A stretch of 12,051 nucleotides of DNA, taken from Planctomycetota bacterium. GTDB taxonomy: Bacteria; Planctomycetota; Phycisphaerae; Sedimentisphaerales; SM23-30. The notes below the pieces were generated by a model that worked only from the letters and a program-made list of their open reading frames with translations, had not been told where the DNA came from and did not search any database. The position numbers were made by a program, and so were the translations under genes. This document shows, in pieces, positions 1-6,782 of this stretch (its first letter is position 1; the number at the start of each line of letters is the position of its first letter). The stretch spans positions 1 through 12,051 of the forward strand of contig JAKQBU010000358.1 in NCBI GenBank assembly GCA_029573975.1, read 5' to 3'.

Positions 1-100
1 TGTTAACTTGTACTGTTAGTCTATGGAAAAATCGTTATTCGTCAAATAAAAAATTCCCGCTGCGACATACAATGGTACACAAAATGGAATGCAACTTCCT

Positions 101-129
101 TTGCAATATGAGGGATCAATTGCTATAAT
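101..129 (+). promoter_or_regulatory. sigma70-type promoter of mnmA
   Basis: A -35 box TTGCAA (101-106) is followed by a 17-bp spacer and a perfect -10 box TATAAT (124-129). Transcription would start about 7 nt after the -10, at 136-138, on or one to two bases before the mnmA ATG at 138. That predicts a leaderless mRNA, and no Shine-Dalgarno sequence is visible upstream of the ATG. The 100 bases further upstream are AT-rich and show no gene. Confidence 0.7.
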
Positions 130-137
130 ACGATCCA

Positions 138-1229
138 ATGACACGGAAACCGGGAGTATTAGTTGCCATGAGCGGCGGGGTGGACAGCAGCGTGACGGCG
201 GGGCTGCTGCGGGGGGCGGGGTATGATTGCACGGGGGTGTTCATGTGCCTGGGGCAGGCGGCCAAGGAAGGCGGCTCTCACCCCGGCTGCTGTAGCCCGG
301 ACGATGCACGGGATGCCAGAGAGGTGGCCGATCGGCTGGGCATCAAATTCCATGTTCTCAATTTCCAGAAAGACCTGGAAATGATCGTCAATTATTTTGT
401 GCAGGAATATAAACGCGCCCGGACTCCGAATCCCTGCATCCTGTGCAACAGCCGGCTGAAATTCGGCAAGCTGGTGGAGTTTGCCGATATGATCGGGGCT
501 TCTTACGTTGCCACCGGCCATTATGCCCGGATTGAGGAGCGGGAGGGCCGGAAATGGTTGTGCCGGGGCCGGGATCACGGCAAAGATCAGTCTTATGCCC
601 TGTTCGGCATCAATAAGGAAAACCTGAGCCGGATTCTGCTGCCGCTGGGGGAATACACCAAAATCCGCGTCCGGGAACTGGCCCGGGAAATGAACCTGCC
701 GGTTCATGACAAGGGGGAATCACAGGAAATTTGTTTCGTGCCGGACGATGATTATGCCCGGCTGGTGGCCGAGCGGCTGCCGGAATTGTGTAAAAAAGGG
801 CCGGTGATCGATACGCATGGTAAGGTGCTGGGGGAACATGAGGGGATTTTTCGTTATACCATCGGGCAGCGGCGGGGGCTGGGGATTGCCCTGGGCGATC
901 CGGCGTATGTGGTCCGGCTCGATGCGCAGACCAATACCGTGGTGCTGGGGGATCGGGAGGAGTTGCTGCAAAGGCGGCTTTGGGCCGATCAAGTGAATTG
1001 GCTGGTTGAGCCGGTCCCCACTGAACCATTTGCCGCCACTATCCAGATTCGCTATAATCATCGCGGCGCCCCTGGAACCGTAACACCGCTGGCGGCTACT
1101 CGGGGCGGCCCCCTGGTCCGGGTGGAATTTGAGGAGCCGATTTGTGCCATCACACCCGGCCAGGCCGCAGTTTTTTACCAGGAGGATGGTGTTCTGGGCG
1201 GTGGATGGATAGAACTTGGCGAAAAATAG
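138..1229 (+). CDS. mnmA: tRNA-specific 2-thiouridylase MnmA
   Basis: MnmA activates U34 of tRNA-Lys, -Glu and -Gln with ATP and installs sulfur from a persulfide relay, giving the 2-thio group of wobble (c)mnm5s2U in the cytoplasm. The 363-residue product has the usual family length. It shows the PP-loop SGGVDSS at residues 12-18, TGHYAR at 126-131, and the two catalytic cysteines: C103 in the PNPCILCN motif and C199 in SQEICFV. IGQRRGLGIA follows in the C-terminal half. The ATG at 138 is needed to keep the first beta strand (VLVAM) ahead of the PP-loop, so the internal ATG at 168 is unlikely. The residue matching E. coli Asp99 is Cys100, a variant I believe occurs in other phyla. A CC pair at residues 51-52 is also typical of that subgroup. 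The gene overlaps the following glycosyltransferase gene by 14 nt and is probably co-transcribed with it. Confidence 0.96.
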   Translation: MTRKPGVLVAMSGGVDSSVTAGLLRGAGYDCTGVFMCLGQAAKEGGSHPGCCSPDDARDAREVADRLGIKFHVLNFQKDLEMIVNYFVQEYKRARTPNPCILCNSRLKFGKLVEFADMIGASYVATGHYARIEEREGRKWLCRGRDHGKDQSYALFGINKENLSRILLPLGEYTKIRVRELAREMNLPVHDKGESQEICFVPDDDYARLVAERLPELCKKGPVIDTHGKVLGEHEGIFRYTIGQRRGLGIALGDPAYVVRLDAQTNTVVLGDREELLQRRLWADQVNWLVEPVPTEPFAATIQIRYNHRGAPGTVTPLAATRGGPLVRVEFEEPICAITPGQAAVFYQEDGVLGGGWIELGEK

Positions 1230-2223
1230 TAATACTCGTGCACTTATTATACAACCCGGGGCTCTGGGCGACAGCATATTGACACTTCCTCTGGCCCGTC
1301 TAATTATCGAGCAGTGCAATATAACCAGCATCGATATGATGGGCCATGAACAATATCTGGAGGTATTTCAGTCCCGGACCGTGCTGGACCATATCCTTTC
1401 GCTGGATGCCACCCCCCTGCACCCGCTCTTTGCCAGCCACACCCGTTTTGATTTGCCGGAAAAGGACCCTCTGATCGACCTGTTTCGCCATTACGATCTA
1501 GTGGTTTCGTTCTTGCACGATAACGAGGGCCATTTCGAAAAAAACCTCATTTATACCCTGGCCATTACCCATGCCGCCGAGGTAGTCTCCCTGCGGCTGC
1601 ATCCGCCAGAGGATTATCCCCGGCATACCAGCGAATTTTTTATGGAGCAGTTTATCGAACAAGCACCTGATACGTGGCTGCGTATTTCCCCCTGCTATCT
1701 GGATGAACCCCTAATTAAACCAATTCAGAAAGACCTGGAAACAGGTCGGCAATATCTCGAAAAGATGGGATTAAACCTTTCCGGGAAGATCATCGCCATC
1801 CATCCGGGCAGCGGATCAGAGCAAAAATGCTGGCCCCGGGCCTGTTTTTTGCAAATAGCGGAAAATTTGGTTAAAAACGGGCTTCAGCCTCTTTTTTTAG
1901 TGGGACCGACGGAACTGGAACGTTGGGAAAAGAGCGAAATTCTCGAATTTTCGAAAAAATATCATACCCTGTCCAATATCCCCCTCAGCCAACTTGCACC
2001 GATCTTAAGCATTTGTGATGGTTTTCTGGGAAATGACAGCGGGATGGCCCATTTGGCGGGCAGCATGGGAATAGCCACTCTGGCCATCTTTGGCCCTTCT
2101 AAGTCCATACACTGGAAGCCTTTAGGTGCATTATCAAGAATTTGCCAGCCGGATTCCGGTGAAAATAGCCTATTCCCCTCTTTTGCAAAAGTCATGCGGG
2201 AAGTGCTATTATTGATCCGGTAA
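1216..2223 (+). CDS. GT9-family (ADP-heptose:LPS heptosyltransferase-like) glycosyltransferase
   Basis: This 335-residue protein matches glycosyltransferase family 9, the GT-B enzymes that transfer heptose from ADP-heptose to LPS inner core. The N-terminal domain carries PGALGDS at residues 14-20, followed by a helix-like LTLPLARLI stretch. The C-terminal nucleotide-sugar domain has AIHPGSGS (194-201), GNDSGMAHLAG (272-282) and FGPS (292-295), all typical of heptosyltransferases. It presumably works at the cytoplasmic face of the inner membrane in assembly of LPS or another surface glycan; the acceptor and even the sugar cannot be read from sequence. The start is a TTG inside the end of mnmA, the only start that keeps the first beta strand (RALIIQPG). 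A G-rich stretch (GGTGGATGG, just after 1199) lies upstream of it. The 14-nt overlap implies translational coupling to mnmA. No convincing terminator follows. Confidence 0.85.
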   Translation: MAKNSNTRALIIQPGALGDSILTLPLARLIIEQCNITSIDMMGHEQYLEVFQSRTVLDHILSLDATPLHPLFASHTRFDLPEKDPLIDLFRHYDLVVSFLHDNEGHFEKNLIYTLAITHAAEVVSLRLHPPEDYPRHTSEFFMEQFIEQAPDTWLRISPCYLDEPLIKPIQKDLETGRQYLEKMGLNLSGKIIAIHPGSGSEQKCWPRACFLQIAENLVKNGLQPLFLVGPTELERWEKSEILEFSKKYHTLSNIPLSQLAPILSICDGFLGNDSGMAHLAGSMGIATLAIFGPSKSIHWKPLGALSRICQPDSGENSLFPSFAKVMREVLLLIR

Positions 2224-2258
2224 CCGCTACTCATCCAGTAAAATACCATAACCTGATA

Positions 2259-2304
2259 TTTTTTTAGAAAAAACAGTTGCAACTCCAGGCAGGTTGATTA
2301 TACT
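2259..2304 (+). promoter_or_regulatory. tRNA-Gly promoter with UP-like A/T tract
   Basis: A -35 TTGCAA (2277-2282), 16-bp spacer and -10 TATACT (2299-2304) place transcription start near 2311, about 23 nt before the tRNA 5' end. Directly upstream of the -35 is a T7 run followed by an A6 run (2259-2273), in the position of an UP element contacted by the RNA polymerase alpha subunit, as is common for stable-RNA genes. Confidence 0.6.
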
Positions 2305-2333
2305 TTGGCCAAAGTTACCGTAGGTAATGACTT

Positions 2334-2405
2334 GCGGGTGTAGCTCAGTGGTAGAGCGTCACGTTGCCAACGTGAGTGTCGTGGGTTCGAATCTCATCAC
2401 CCGCT
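2334..2405 (+). tRNA. tRNA-Gly (anticodon GCC)
   Basis: The 72-nt cloverleaf can be folded by eye. A 7-bp acceptor stem pairs GCGGGTG with CACCCGC. The D arm is GCTC/GAGC with the short loop AGTGGTA. The anticodon stem is TCACG/CGTGA with loop TTGCCAA, giving anticodon GCC at 2366-2368. The variable loop has 5 nt. The T arm has loop TTCGAAT and two G-T wobble pairs in its stem. The discriminator base is T, as expected for bacterial tRNA-Gly. CCA is not encoded. The tRNA decodes GGC and GGU. Confidence 0.97.
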
Positions 2406-2498
2406 TTTAGGAAACGCAACGTATTTCCCCAAATGAAGTTGGATTTCCGCATAGAATTCCGATTCCCGTTAAGCCAGCCTCATTTGTCAGGTTTTCCG

Positions 2499-2526
2499 TT
2501 GCGACTGGAAGAAGGCCAAGTATAGA
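2499..2526 (+). promoter_or_regulatory. probable promoter of the tig-clpP operon
   Basis: TTGCGA (2499-2504), a 16-bp spacer and TATAGA (2521-2526) form a plausible sigma70-type promoter. The predicted start near 2533 leaves a leader of about 75 nt before tig. Otherwise the 169 nt between the tRNA and tig hold no gene and no clear terminator, so read-through from the tRNA promoter is also possible. Confidence 0.45.
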
Positions 2527-2593
2527 GGTTTTTCGGCCAAATGGCGTTTTACTGGTCGTAAAAGGCATCTATTCTTGGCCCTTTTTTGCAAAC

Positions 2594-2598
2594 AGGAG
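2594..2598 (+). promoter_or_regulatory. Shine-Dalgarno AGGAG that decides the tig start
   Basis: AGGAG lies 9 nt before the ATG at 2608 but only 3 nt before the ATG at 2602, and downstream of the upstream in-frame TTG at 2575. This favours 2608 as the true start. Confidence 0.7.
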
Positions 2599-2607
2599 CA
2601 AATGGTA

Positions 2608-4077
2608 ATGGCTGAAACAGAAAATAATGCAGGTCAAACGGATACCGAAACTCAGGAAAAGTTTAACTGCCAGGTAAATGTGGCAGACAGCGGTCCCTGG
2701 AAGAAGAAAATTACGGTGGATATCCCCCGTACGGAAATCGACAAGGAAATGAACAAACAATACGGGGATCTGGTTCACTCCGCGGAAATCCCCGGATTCC
2801 GTAAAGGCCATGCCCCCCGGAAGCTGATCGAAAAACGCTATGGCCAGGATGTCACCAGCCAGGTGAAGCTCCAGTTGATGGCCCAGGCATTTAAGCAGAT
2901 TGACGAAGACCAGGATTTTGAAATTCTGGGCGATCCTGATTTCGATCCGGAAAAAATCGAACTGCCGGAAAGCGGCGATTTCCACTTTGATTACGAGGTC
3001 GAAGTCAAGCCTACCTTTGAACTGCCAGCACTGGAAGGGATTCGGATCGAAAAGAAGATCTATGAGATCAACGAAGAGCGCATCCATGAGGCCTTAGAGG
3101 AATTCCTGCGGCGTAACGGGGAACTGGTGGATATTAACGAGGAAGCCGCCCAGGAAGGGGATATTCTCCGGGCGGACGTCACCATGACGGTGGAAGGTAT
3201 CGAGCAGCCGGAAACCTTTACCGATCACCCCCTGAGGGTGGCGGAATCGGGCATCCACGGTATCTGGATTGAGGATATGGCAACCGTACTGGAGGGCGTC
3301 AAGGTCGGTGAAACCAGAATCTGTTCCGCCACGGTGCCGGATACACATTCCAACGAGGAATACCGCGGTAAAAATGCTCAGTTTACCATACAGGTAAATA
3401 CCCTCAAGCGGCTGATTCCCGCCGAAGTGAATGAGGAATTTTTGGCCAAGATCGGCGTGGAATCTGAAGAGGAATTGAAAAAAGTCCTGGAATCCAGCCT
3501 GGAAAACCAGACCGAGCGGGAAGTCCGCAATTCCATGAAGCAGCAGGTTTATGAGTACCTCAAAAAAAACATAGCCTTTGAACTGCCGGTCGGCGTGGCT
3601 GCCCGTCATGCCAACCAGGTATTGATCCGGCGTTATTACGATCTGCTGAATCAGGGTATTCCCAGCGAGATGATCGAGGAGAATATCGAGAAACTCCGAT
3701 CCTCCAGCAGCGAGCAGGCGGCCCAGAACCTCAAGATGGATTTCATTATGGATGCCGTCTCCGACAAACTGGAAATCGAAGTCTCGGAAGGGGAAATTAA
3801 TGCCGCCATCGCCCAAATGGCCGCCGTAAACCGCCGCCGGCCGGAAAGCCTGAAAAATGAAATGCAGAAAGAGGGTCGGCTGGACAATATCCGCAGCTAC
3901 ATCCGGGATGAGAAAGCCATTGATAAAATTCTGGAAATGGCCCAGGTGGTAGATGCCCCCGTTGAAGAGGAAAAAAAGCCCAAAAAGAAAACCCCCAAAA
4001 CCGCTGCCAAAAAATCGGAGAAAAAAGCTTCAAAAAAAGATGTGAAACGCACCCCTCCTTCTGCCGATACTGAATAG
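2608..4077 (+). CDS. tig: trigger factor, ribosome-associated chaperone
   Basis: Trigger factor binds ribosomal protein L23 at the exit tunnel and shields nascent chains. From the ATG at 2608 the protein has 489 residues, longer than the usual 430-450. The N-terminal ribosome-binding domain has the signature GFRKGxxP at residues 63-70. A FKBP-like middle segment spans about 184-269, and the helical substrate-binding C-terminal domain follows to about 450. The FKBP part looks degenerate: the position I align with E. coli Tyr221 is His247 and the usual glycine/phenylalanine-rich front of the pocket is not evident, so prolyl isomerase activity is doubtful. The extra length is a lysine-rich tail with 13 lysines between residues 456 and 480. 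It is followed by clpP1 after 50 nt, the common tig-clpP order. An in-frame TTG at 2575 would add 11 residues but lacks a well-placed ribosome site. Confidence 0.93.
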   Translation: MAETENNAGQTDTETQEKFNCQVNVADSGPWKKKITVDIPRTEIDKEMNKQYGDLVHSAEIPGFRKGHAPRKLIEKRYGQDVTSQVKLQLMAQAFKQIDEDQDFEILGDPDFDPEKIELPESGDFHFDYEVEVKPTFELPALEGIRIEKKIYEINEERIHEALEEFLRRNGELVDINEEAAQEGDILRADVTMTVEGIEQPETFTDHPLRVAESGIHGIWIEDMATVLEGVKVGETRICSATVPDTHSNEEYRGKNAQFTIQVNTLKRLIPAEVNEEFLAKIGVESEEELKKVLESSLENQTEREVRNSMKQQVYEYLKKNIAFELPVGVAARHANQVLIRRYYDLLNQGIPSEMIEENIEKLRSSSSEQAAQNLKMDFIMDAVSDKLEIEVSEGEINAAIAQMAAVNRRRPESLKNEMQKEGRLDNIRSYIRDEKAIDKILEMAQVVDAPVEEEKKPKKKTPKTAAKKSEKKASKKDVKRTPPSADTE

Positions 4078-4115
4078 GAGTTGGATCTTTCGTTTTGGCA
4101 ACGGAATGTCTTTAT

Positions 4116-4120
4116 GAGGA
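4116..4120 (+). promoter_or_regulatory. Shine-Dalgarno GAGGA that decides the clpP1 start
   Basis: GAGGA lies 7 nt before the ATG at 4128. The in-frame TTG at 4095 has its nearest AGGAG 14 nt away, which is too far. The ATG is therefore preferred. Confidence 0.65.
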
Positions 4121-4127
4121 CTTTGCA

Positions 4128-4784
4128 ATGGAATTATATCGGCCGGAATTAATCAGGCAAACGGCTCAGCTTTCCAGCCCTTCCGGGTACCAGCGTACGC
4201 GTGAGATGGGTTTAAATGAAATGCTGCTGGAGAACCGCTGCCTGTTTCTGGATATGCCCCTGGATCCTTCCTACGTCACCAGCCAGGGAACCGTCTGTTC
4301 AATGGTCATCAAGGCCCTGTTGTATCTGGATAATCTCAAGCGGGGCAGCGACATCCATCTCTATATCAATTGCCCCGGCGGCAGTGTGGATGACACGATG
4401 GCCATTTATGACACCATGCAGTTTATCAGCTCCGATGTCTGCACCTATTGCGTCGGCCATGCCGCCAGCGGCGGTGCGATTATTCTGGCGGCCGGTGCCA
4501 AAGGGAAACGCTATGCCCTGCCGCATGCCCAGGTCATGCTTCATCAGCCCTGGGGCGGAGTAGGCGGCCAGGCGGCAGACATTAAGATCCAGGCCGAGGA
4601 AATCATCAAAACCAAAAAGATGATTAATCAGATTCTCACCAAGCACACCGGCCAGAGCCTCGATAAAATCGAGGAAGAAACCGAGCGGGACCGTTATATG
4701 AGCGCGGAAGAAGCCAAGGCCTACGGCATTGTGGACGAAGTGCTCCATAGCGAAGAAGGCAGTAAATCCAAAGAGAAAATTTAA
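4128..4784 (+). CDS. ClpP-family serine protease, divergent paralogue (ClpP1)
   Basis: ClpP forms a two-ring tetradecameric peptidase chamber fed by Clp ATPases. This 218-residue copy keeps the catalytic triad: Ser114 in GHAASGG, His139 in MLHQP and Asp188 in ERDRYM. It also keeps the ClpP handle and the YINCPGGSV and IYDTM motifs. It departs from standard ClpP in two ways. The N-terminus lacks the usual [12 protein letters not shown] segment, which forms the axial-loop base and ATPase docking region, and carries a different sequence with [17 protein letters not shown] instead. The residue after the catalytic serine is Gly rather than Met. It sits between tig and a canonical clpP, 20 nt before the latter, so a mixed ClpP1-ClpP2 complex is a reasonable inference. 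The start at 4128 rests on the ribosome site; a TTG at 4095 would add 11 residues. Confidence 0.9.
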   Translation: MELYRPELIRQTAQLSSPSGYQRTREMGLNEMLLENRCLFLDMPLDPSYVTSQGTVCSMVIKALLYLDNLKRGSDIHLYINCPGGSVDDTMAIYDTMQFISSDVCTYCVGHAASGGAIILAAGAKGKRYALPHAQVMLHQPWGGVGGQAADIKIQAEEIIKTKKMINQILTKHTGQSLDKIEEETERDRYMSAEEAKAYGIVDEVLHSEEGSKSKEKI

Positions 4785-4804
4785 CAAGCAAAGCGAGTAC
4801 GATT

Positions 4805-5440
4805 ATGGCTTCAGGCAATCTTGTGCCCATCGTGATTGAAACGACCGGACGGGGGGAGCGGGCGTATGATATCTATTCCCGGCTGCTGCGGGACCGGGTC
4901 ATCTTTTTAGGCGGGCCGGTCGATGATGACGTGGCAAACCTGGTCATCGCCCAGATGCTTTTCCTCAGCAACGAAGATTCCAAGAGCGACATCCACTTTT
5001 ACATTAATTCGCCCGGCGGTTCGGTTTCGGCGGGGCTGGCGATTTACGACACCATGCGGTATCTCCGCTGCGATGTCAGCACCTATTGCGTGGGTCTGGC
5101 CGCCAGCATGGCGGCCGTGCTGCTGCTGGGCGGAACTAGAGGAAAACGCAACCTGCTGCCCAACTCCAGTGTTCTGCTGCACCAGCCGCTGATTCGCGGC
5201 CATGTCACCGGACCGGCGACCGACTTGCAGATCGAGGCGGACGAGATTATCCGCCTGCGGGATAAACTCTATCATATTATCTCCAAGCACACCGGAAAAG
5301 ACCTGAAAAAGGTGGAAAAAGACTGCGACCGGAATTACTGGATGGACGCCCAGCAAAGTATCGAGTATGGCGTCGCGGATAATATTCTCGAGAAAATCCC
5401 GGTTAGGGATTCCGGCGACGAAACTAAAAATAAATCCTGA
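4805..5440 (+). CDS. clpP: ATP-dependent Clp protease proteolytic subunit, canonical (ClpP2)
   Basis: This 211-residue protein is a textbook ClpP. The N-terminus contains the conserved [15 protein letters not shown] segment at residues 14-28, followed by [11 protein letters not shown] and YINSPGGSV. The triad is Ser101 (GLAASMAA), His126 (LLHQP) and Asp175 (DCDRNYWM). It would degrade unfolded or tagged proteins in the cytoplasm together with ClpX or ClpA/ClpC, none of which is encoded in this window. It follows clpP1 by 20 nt with only a weak ribosome site (GCGAG), consistent with coupling inside the tig-clpP1-clpP2 operon. Compared with its neighbour paralogue it retains the ATPase-docking N-terminus, so it is the likelier partner of the unfoldase. 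Confidence 0.95.
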   Translation: MASGNLVPIVIETTGRGERAYDIYSRLLRDRVIFLGGPVDDDVANLVIAQMLFLSNEDSKSDIHFYINSPGGSVSAGLAIYDTMRYLRCDVSTYCVGLAASMAAVLLLGGTRGKRNLLPNSSVLLHQPLIRGHVTGPATDLQIEADEIIRLRDKLYHIISKHTGKDLKKVEKDCDRNYWMDAQQSIEYGVADNILEKIPVRDSGDETKNKS

Positions 5441-5480
5441 TCGGCAGTCCTGCAGTTCCGTTTTACTCGACGGTGGTCGT

Positions 5481-6125
5481 ATGAATCGGTCTAATACCAA
5501 ATGTCGTATCTCTGGGTGGTTTTCATCCATGAGCCGTCTGGCTCTTCTGCTTCTGCTGACGGGAATAGCCGTTTCCTGTCAGTCGGCTGCACAAAAAGAG
5601 GCTTTAACACAGCAAATGGAACAGCTCAAACAGGAAAACGAGCAGCTCAAAGCCCGTCTGGCGGAAAAAGAGCGGCGGCTGGAGCAGTTAAAGGGCCAGA
5701 TGCAAACCTTACAAGGCTTTCCCGCCGAGCGAATGGAATATTTTACCTCGGTCAATTCCCTCGAATTCGGACGTTACACCCGCGCCTACGACGAAAACAA
5801 GGATGAAAAGGATGACGGGATTGTTGTGTATTTAATCCCCAAAGACAAATTCCACGATGTGATTAAGGCATCCGGGGATGTAACCGTTGAATTGTGGGAC
5901 CTGGAGGCCGGGGAAAATAACCGGCTCATCAACCGCTGGGAGTTTCCGCTGGCTGAATTATCAAACTACTGGCTCAGCGGCCCCCTTACCTACCATTATA
6001 AGTTCCAGCTTCCCTGGCCGCCGGCCTATACCCCCCATCCCGCCAATCTCACCCTGAAGCTGACCTTCCAGGATGCCTTCACCGGCTGCCGCTTCGAAAT
6101 ACAAAAATTACTTCCCGCCCGCTAA
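5481..6125 (+). CDS. putative coiled-coil lipoprotein of unknown function
   Basis: I do not recognise the family. From the ATG at 5481 the protein has 214 residues. A hydrophobic stretch (LALLLLLTGIAV) is followed by SC at residues 32-33, which fits a relaxed lipobox (AVS-C), so the mature protein would be an acylated envelope lipoprotein starting at Cys33. Next comes a heptad-patterned, Glu/Gln/Leu-rich coiled coil (about residues 39-77). A C-terminal domain of about 130 residues follows, with alternating hydrophobic strands and WEFPL and WPPAY motifs, perhaps a beta sandwich. A second ATG at 5529 would give a shorter, more usual signal peptide; each has a GGTGG-like ribosome site, so the start is uncertain. 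The gene lies 40 nt after clpP2 and is probably in the same transcript. Its 3' end overlaps that of the opposing methyltransferase by 18 nt. Confidence 0.75.
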   Translation: MNRSNTKCRISGWFSSMSRLALLLLLTGIAVSCQSAAQKEALTQQMEQLKQENEQLKARLAEKERRLEQLKGQMQTLQGFPAERMEYFTSVNSLEFGRYTRAYDENKDEKDDGIVVYLIPKDKFHDVIKASGDVTVELWDLEAGENNRLINRWEFPLAELSNYWLSGPLTYHYKFQLPWPPAYTPHPANLTLKLTFQDAFTGCRFEIQKLLPAR

Positions 6126-6758
6126 ATTCGTCTGTAATACAAACCAGATGGTGTGTGCATACCGGTTCAGGTAATGTTCCTGAACCGGGTACCGCAGACG
6201 CCGCAGACCCCGGAGAACCGGGTTTTTTCCTTTTTCACAGACCCGCTCTTCCAACAGTTTCCAGCGGGGCTGCCGCTCCAGTTGCGCCCGGATAAAGGCC
6301 CGGGCATCCGACAGGGAGAAAAACCATTTGTGCCGGTCCAGCGGCCGCTCCGCCGGCAGGCCGTAATGAGCAAATGTGCCCCGGCCCCGCTCGATCGGCA
6401 CCCGTGCCGCTACCCAGTTGTTCGGCAGGGAAAGAATCAAATACGACCGCGACAGCCGCAATAACTCCTGAAACATTTGATGCAGATTGTCCAGATGTTC
6501 CAGCACATCAATGCAAATCACGCAATCAAACGACGCATCCTCAAACGGCAGGCGATCCACCTTCTCCAGATTGATCCGAATATCCGGCCGTCCCCCGATG
6601 TCAATCCCGACATGGTCGCAGCCGGGCAATAATTTCTTCAAAGGGGCCTGGTCGCACCCCACATCCAGAATCCGGCCCTGCAAATACCGGGAGAATGTCT
6701 TCACCAGATACAGTGTTCGATCCTCTCGCTCGGCAAATCGTATAAAATCCACTTGCAT
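6108..6758 (-). CDS. class I SAM-dependent methyltransferase
   Basis: This 216-residue protein has the Rossmann methyltransferase fold of the Methyltransf_11/UbiE-like group. Motif I is ILDVGCD (residues 30-36), the acidic residue of motif II lies in GIDIGG (51-56), and CIDVLEHLDN (82-91) is the typical motif following the adenosine-binding loop. LILSLPNN (107-114) closes the core. The C-terminal 70 residues are basic and rich in Arg and aromatic residues, with no membrane segment. Its substrate is unknown. It starts 24 nt downstream of the CgeB-like glycosyltransferase on the same strand, with a weak GGA ribosome site. Methylation of a sugar or lipid-linked glycan is therefore the natural inference, but methylation of another small molecule or protein is not excluded. 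Confidence 0.85.
   Translation of the reverse strand: MQVDFIRFAEREDRTLYLVKTFSRYLQGRILDVGCDQAPLKKLLPGCDHVGIDIGGRPDIRINLEKVDRLPFEDASFDCVICIDVLEHLDNLHQMFQELLRLSRSYLILSLPNNWVAARVPIERGRGTFAHYGLPAERPLDRHKWFFSLSDARAFIRAQLERQPRWKLLEERVCEKGKNPVLRGLRRLRYPVQEHYLNRYAHTIWFVLQTNLAGGK
6162..6188. repeat. 10-bp perfect inverted repeat, possible hairpin
   Basis: CCGGTTCAGG (6162-6171) and CCTGAACCGG (6179-6188) are exact reverse complements separated by a 7-nt loop. The element lies inside the 3' part of the methyltransferase gene and 36 nt beyond the stop of the opposing lipoprotein gene. No T-tract follows on either strand, so it is not a standard intrinsic terminator. It could still stop or protect the 3' end of the rightward tig-clpP-lipoprotein transcript. 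Confidence 0.6.
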
Positions 6759-6782
6759 ATAAAATTCCGTTGTAAGTCCGGC

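Noticed and set aside
1..100. Possible partial gene or regulatory RNA at the left edge
   Set aside because: The AT-rich stretch has no open frame with motifs and no stable fold that I can see; it is left as unassigned upstream sequence.
610..1331. Long minus-strand open frames of 139 and 203 codons opposite mnmA
   Set aside because: They lie antisense to a clearly conserved gene, have low-complexity proline/arginine-rich translations and show no family motif. They are shadows of GC-rich codons.
2259..2273. T7-AG-A6 stretch as an intrinsic terminator for the glycosyltransferase gene
   Set aside because: The stem would be all A-T with a 2-nt loop and no GC part. Its place just upstream of a -35 box fits an UP element better.
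3094..3816. Minus-strand open frame of 240 codons opposite tig
   Set aside because: It is wholly antisense to trigger factor; its hydrophobic, His/Phe-rich translation mirrors the acidic codons of tig, and no ribosome site or promoter is evident.
5395..5411. AATCCC/GGGATT stem near the end of clpP2
   Set aside because: The 6-bp stem is inside the coding sequence and has no T-tract; repeats of this size are expected by chance.
4907..5530. Minus-strand open frame of 207 codons opposite clpP2
   Set aside because: It is antisense to a canonical ClpP and shows no domain. A similar shadow occurs opposite clpP1.
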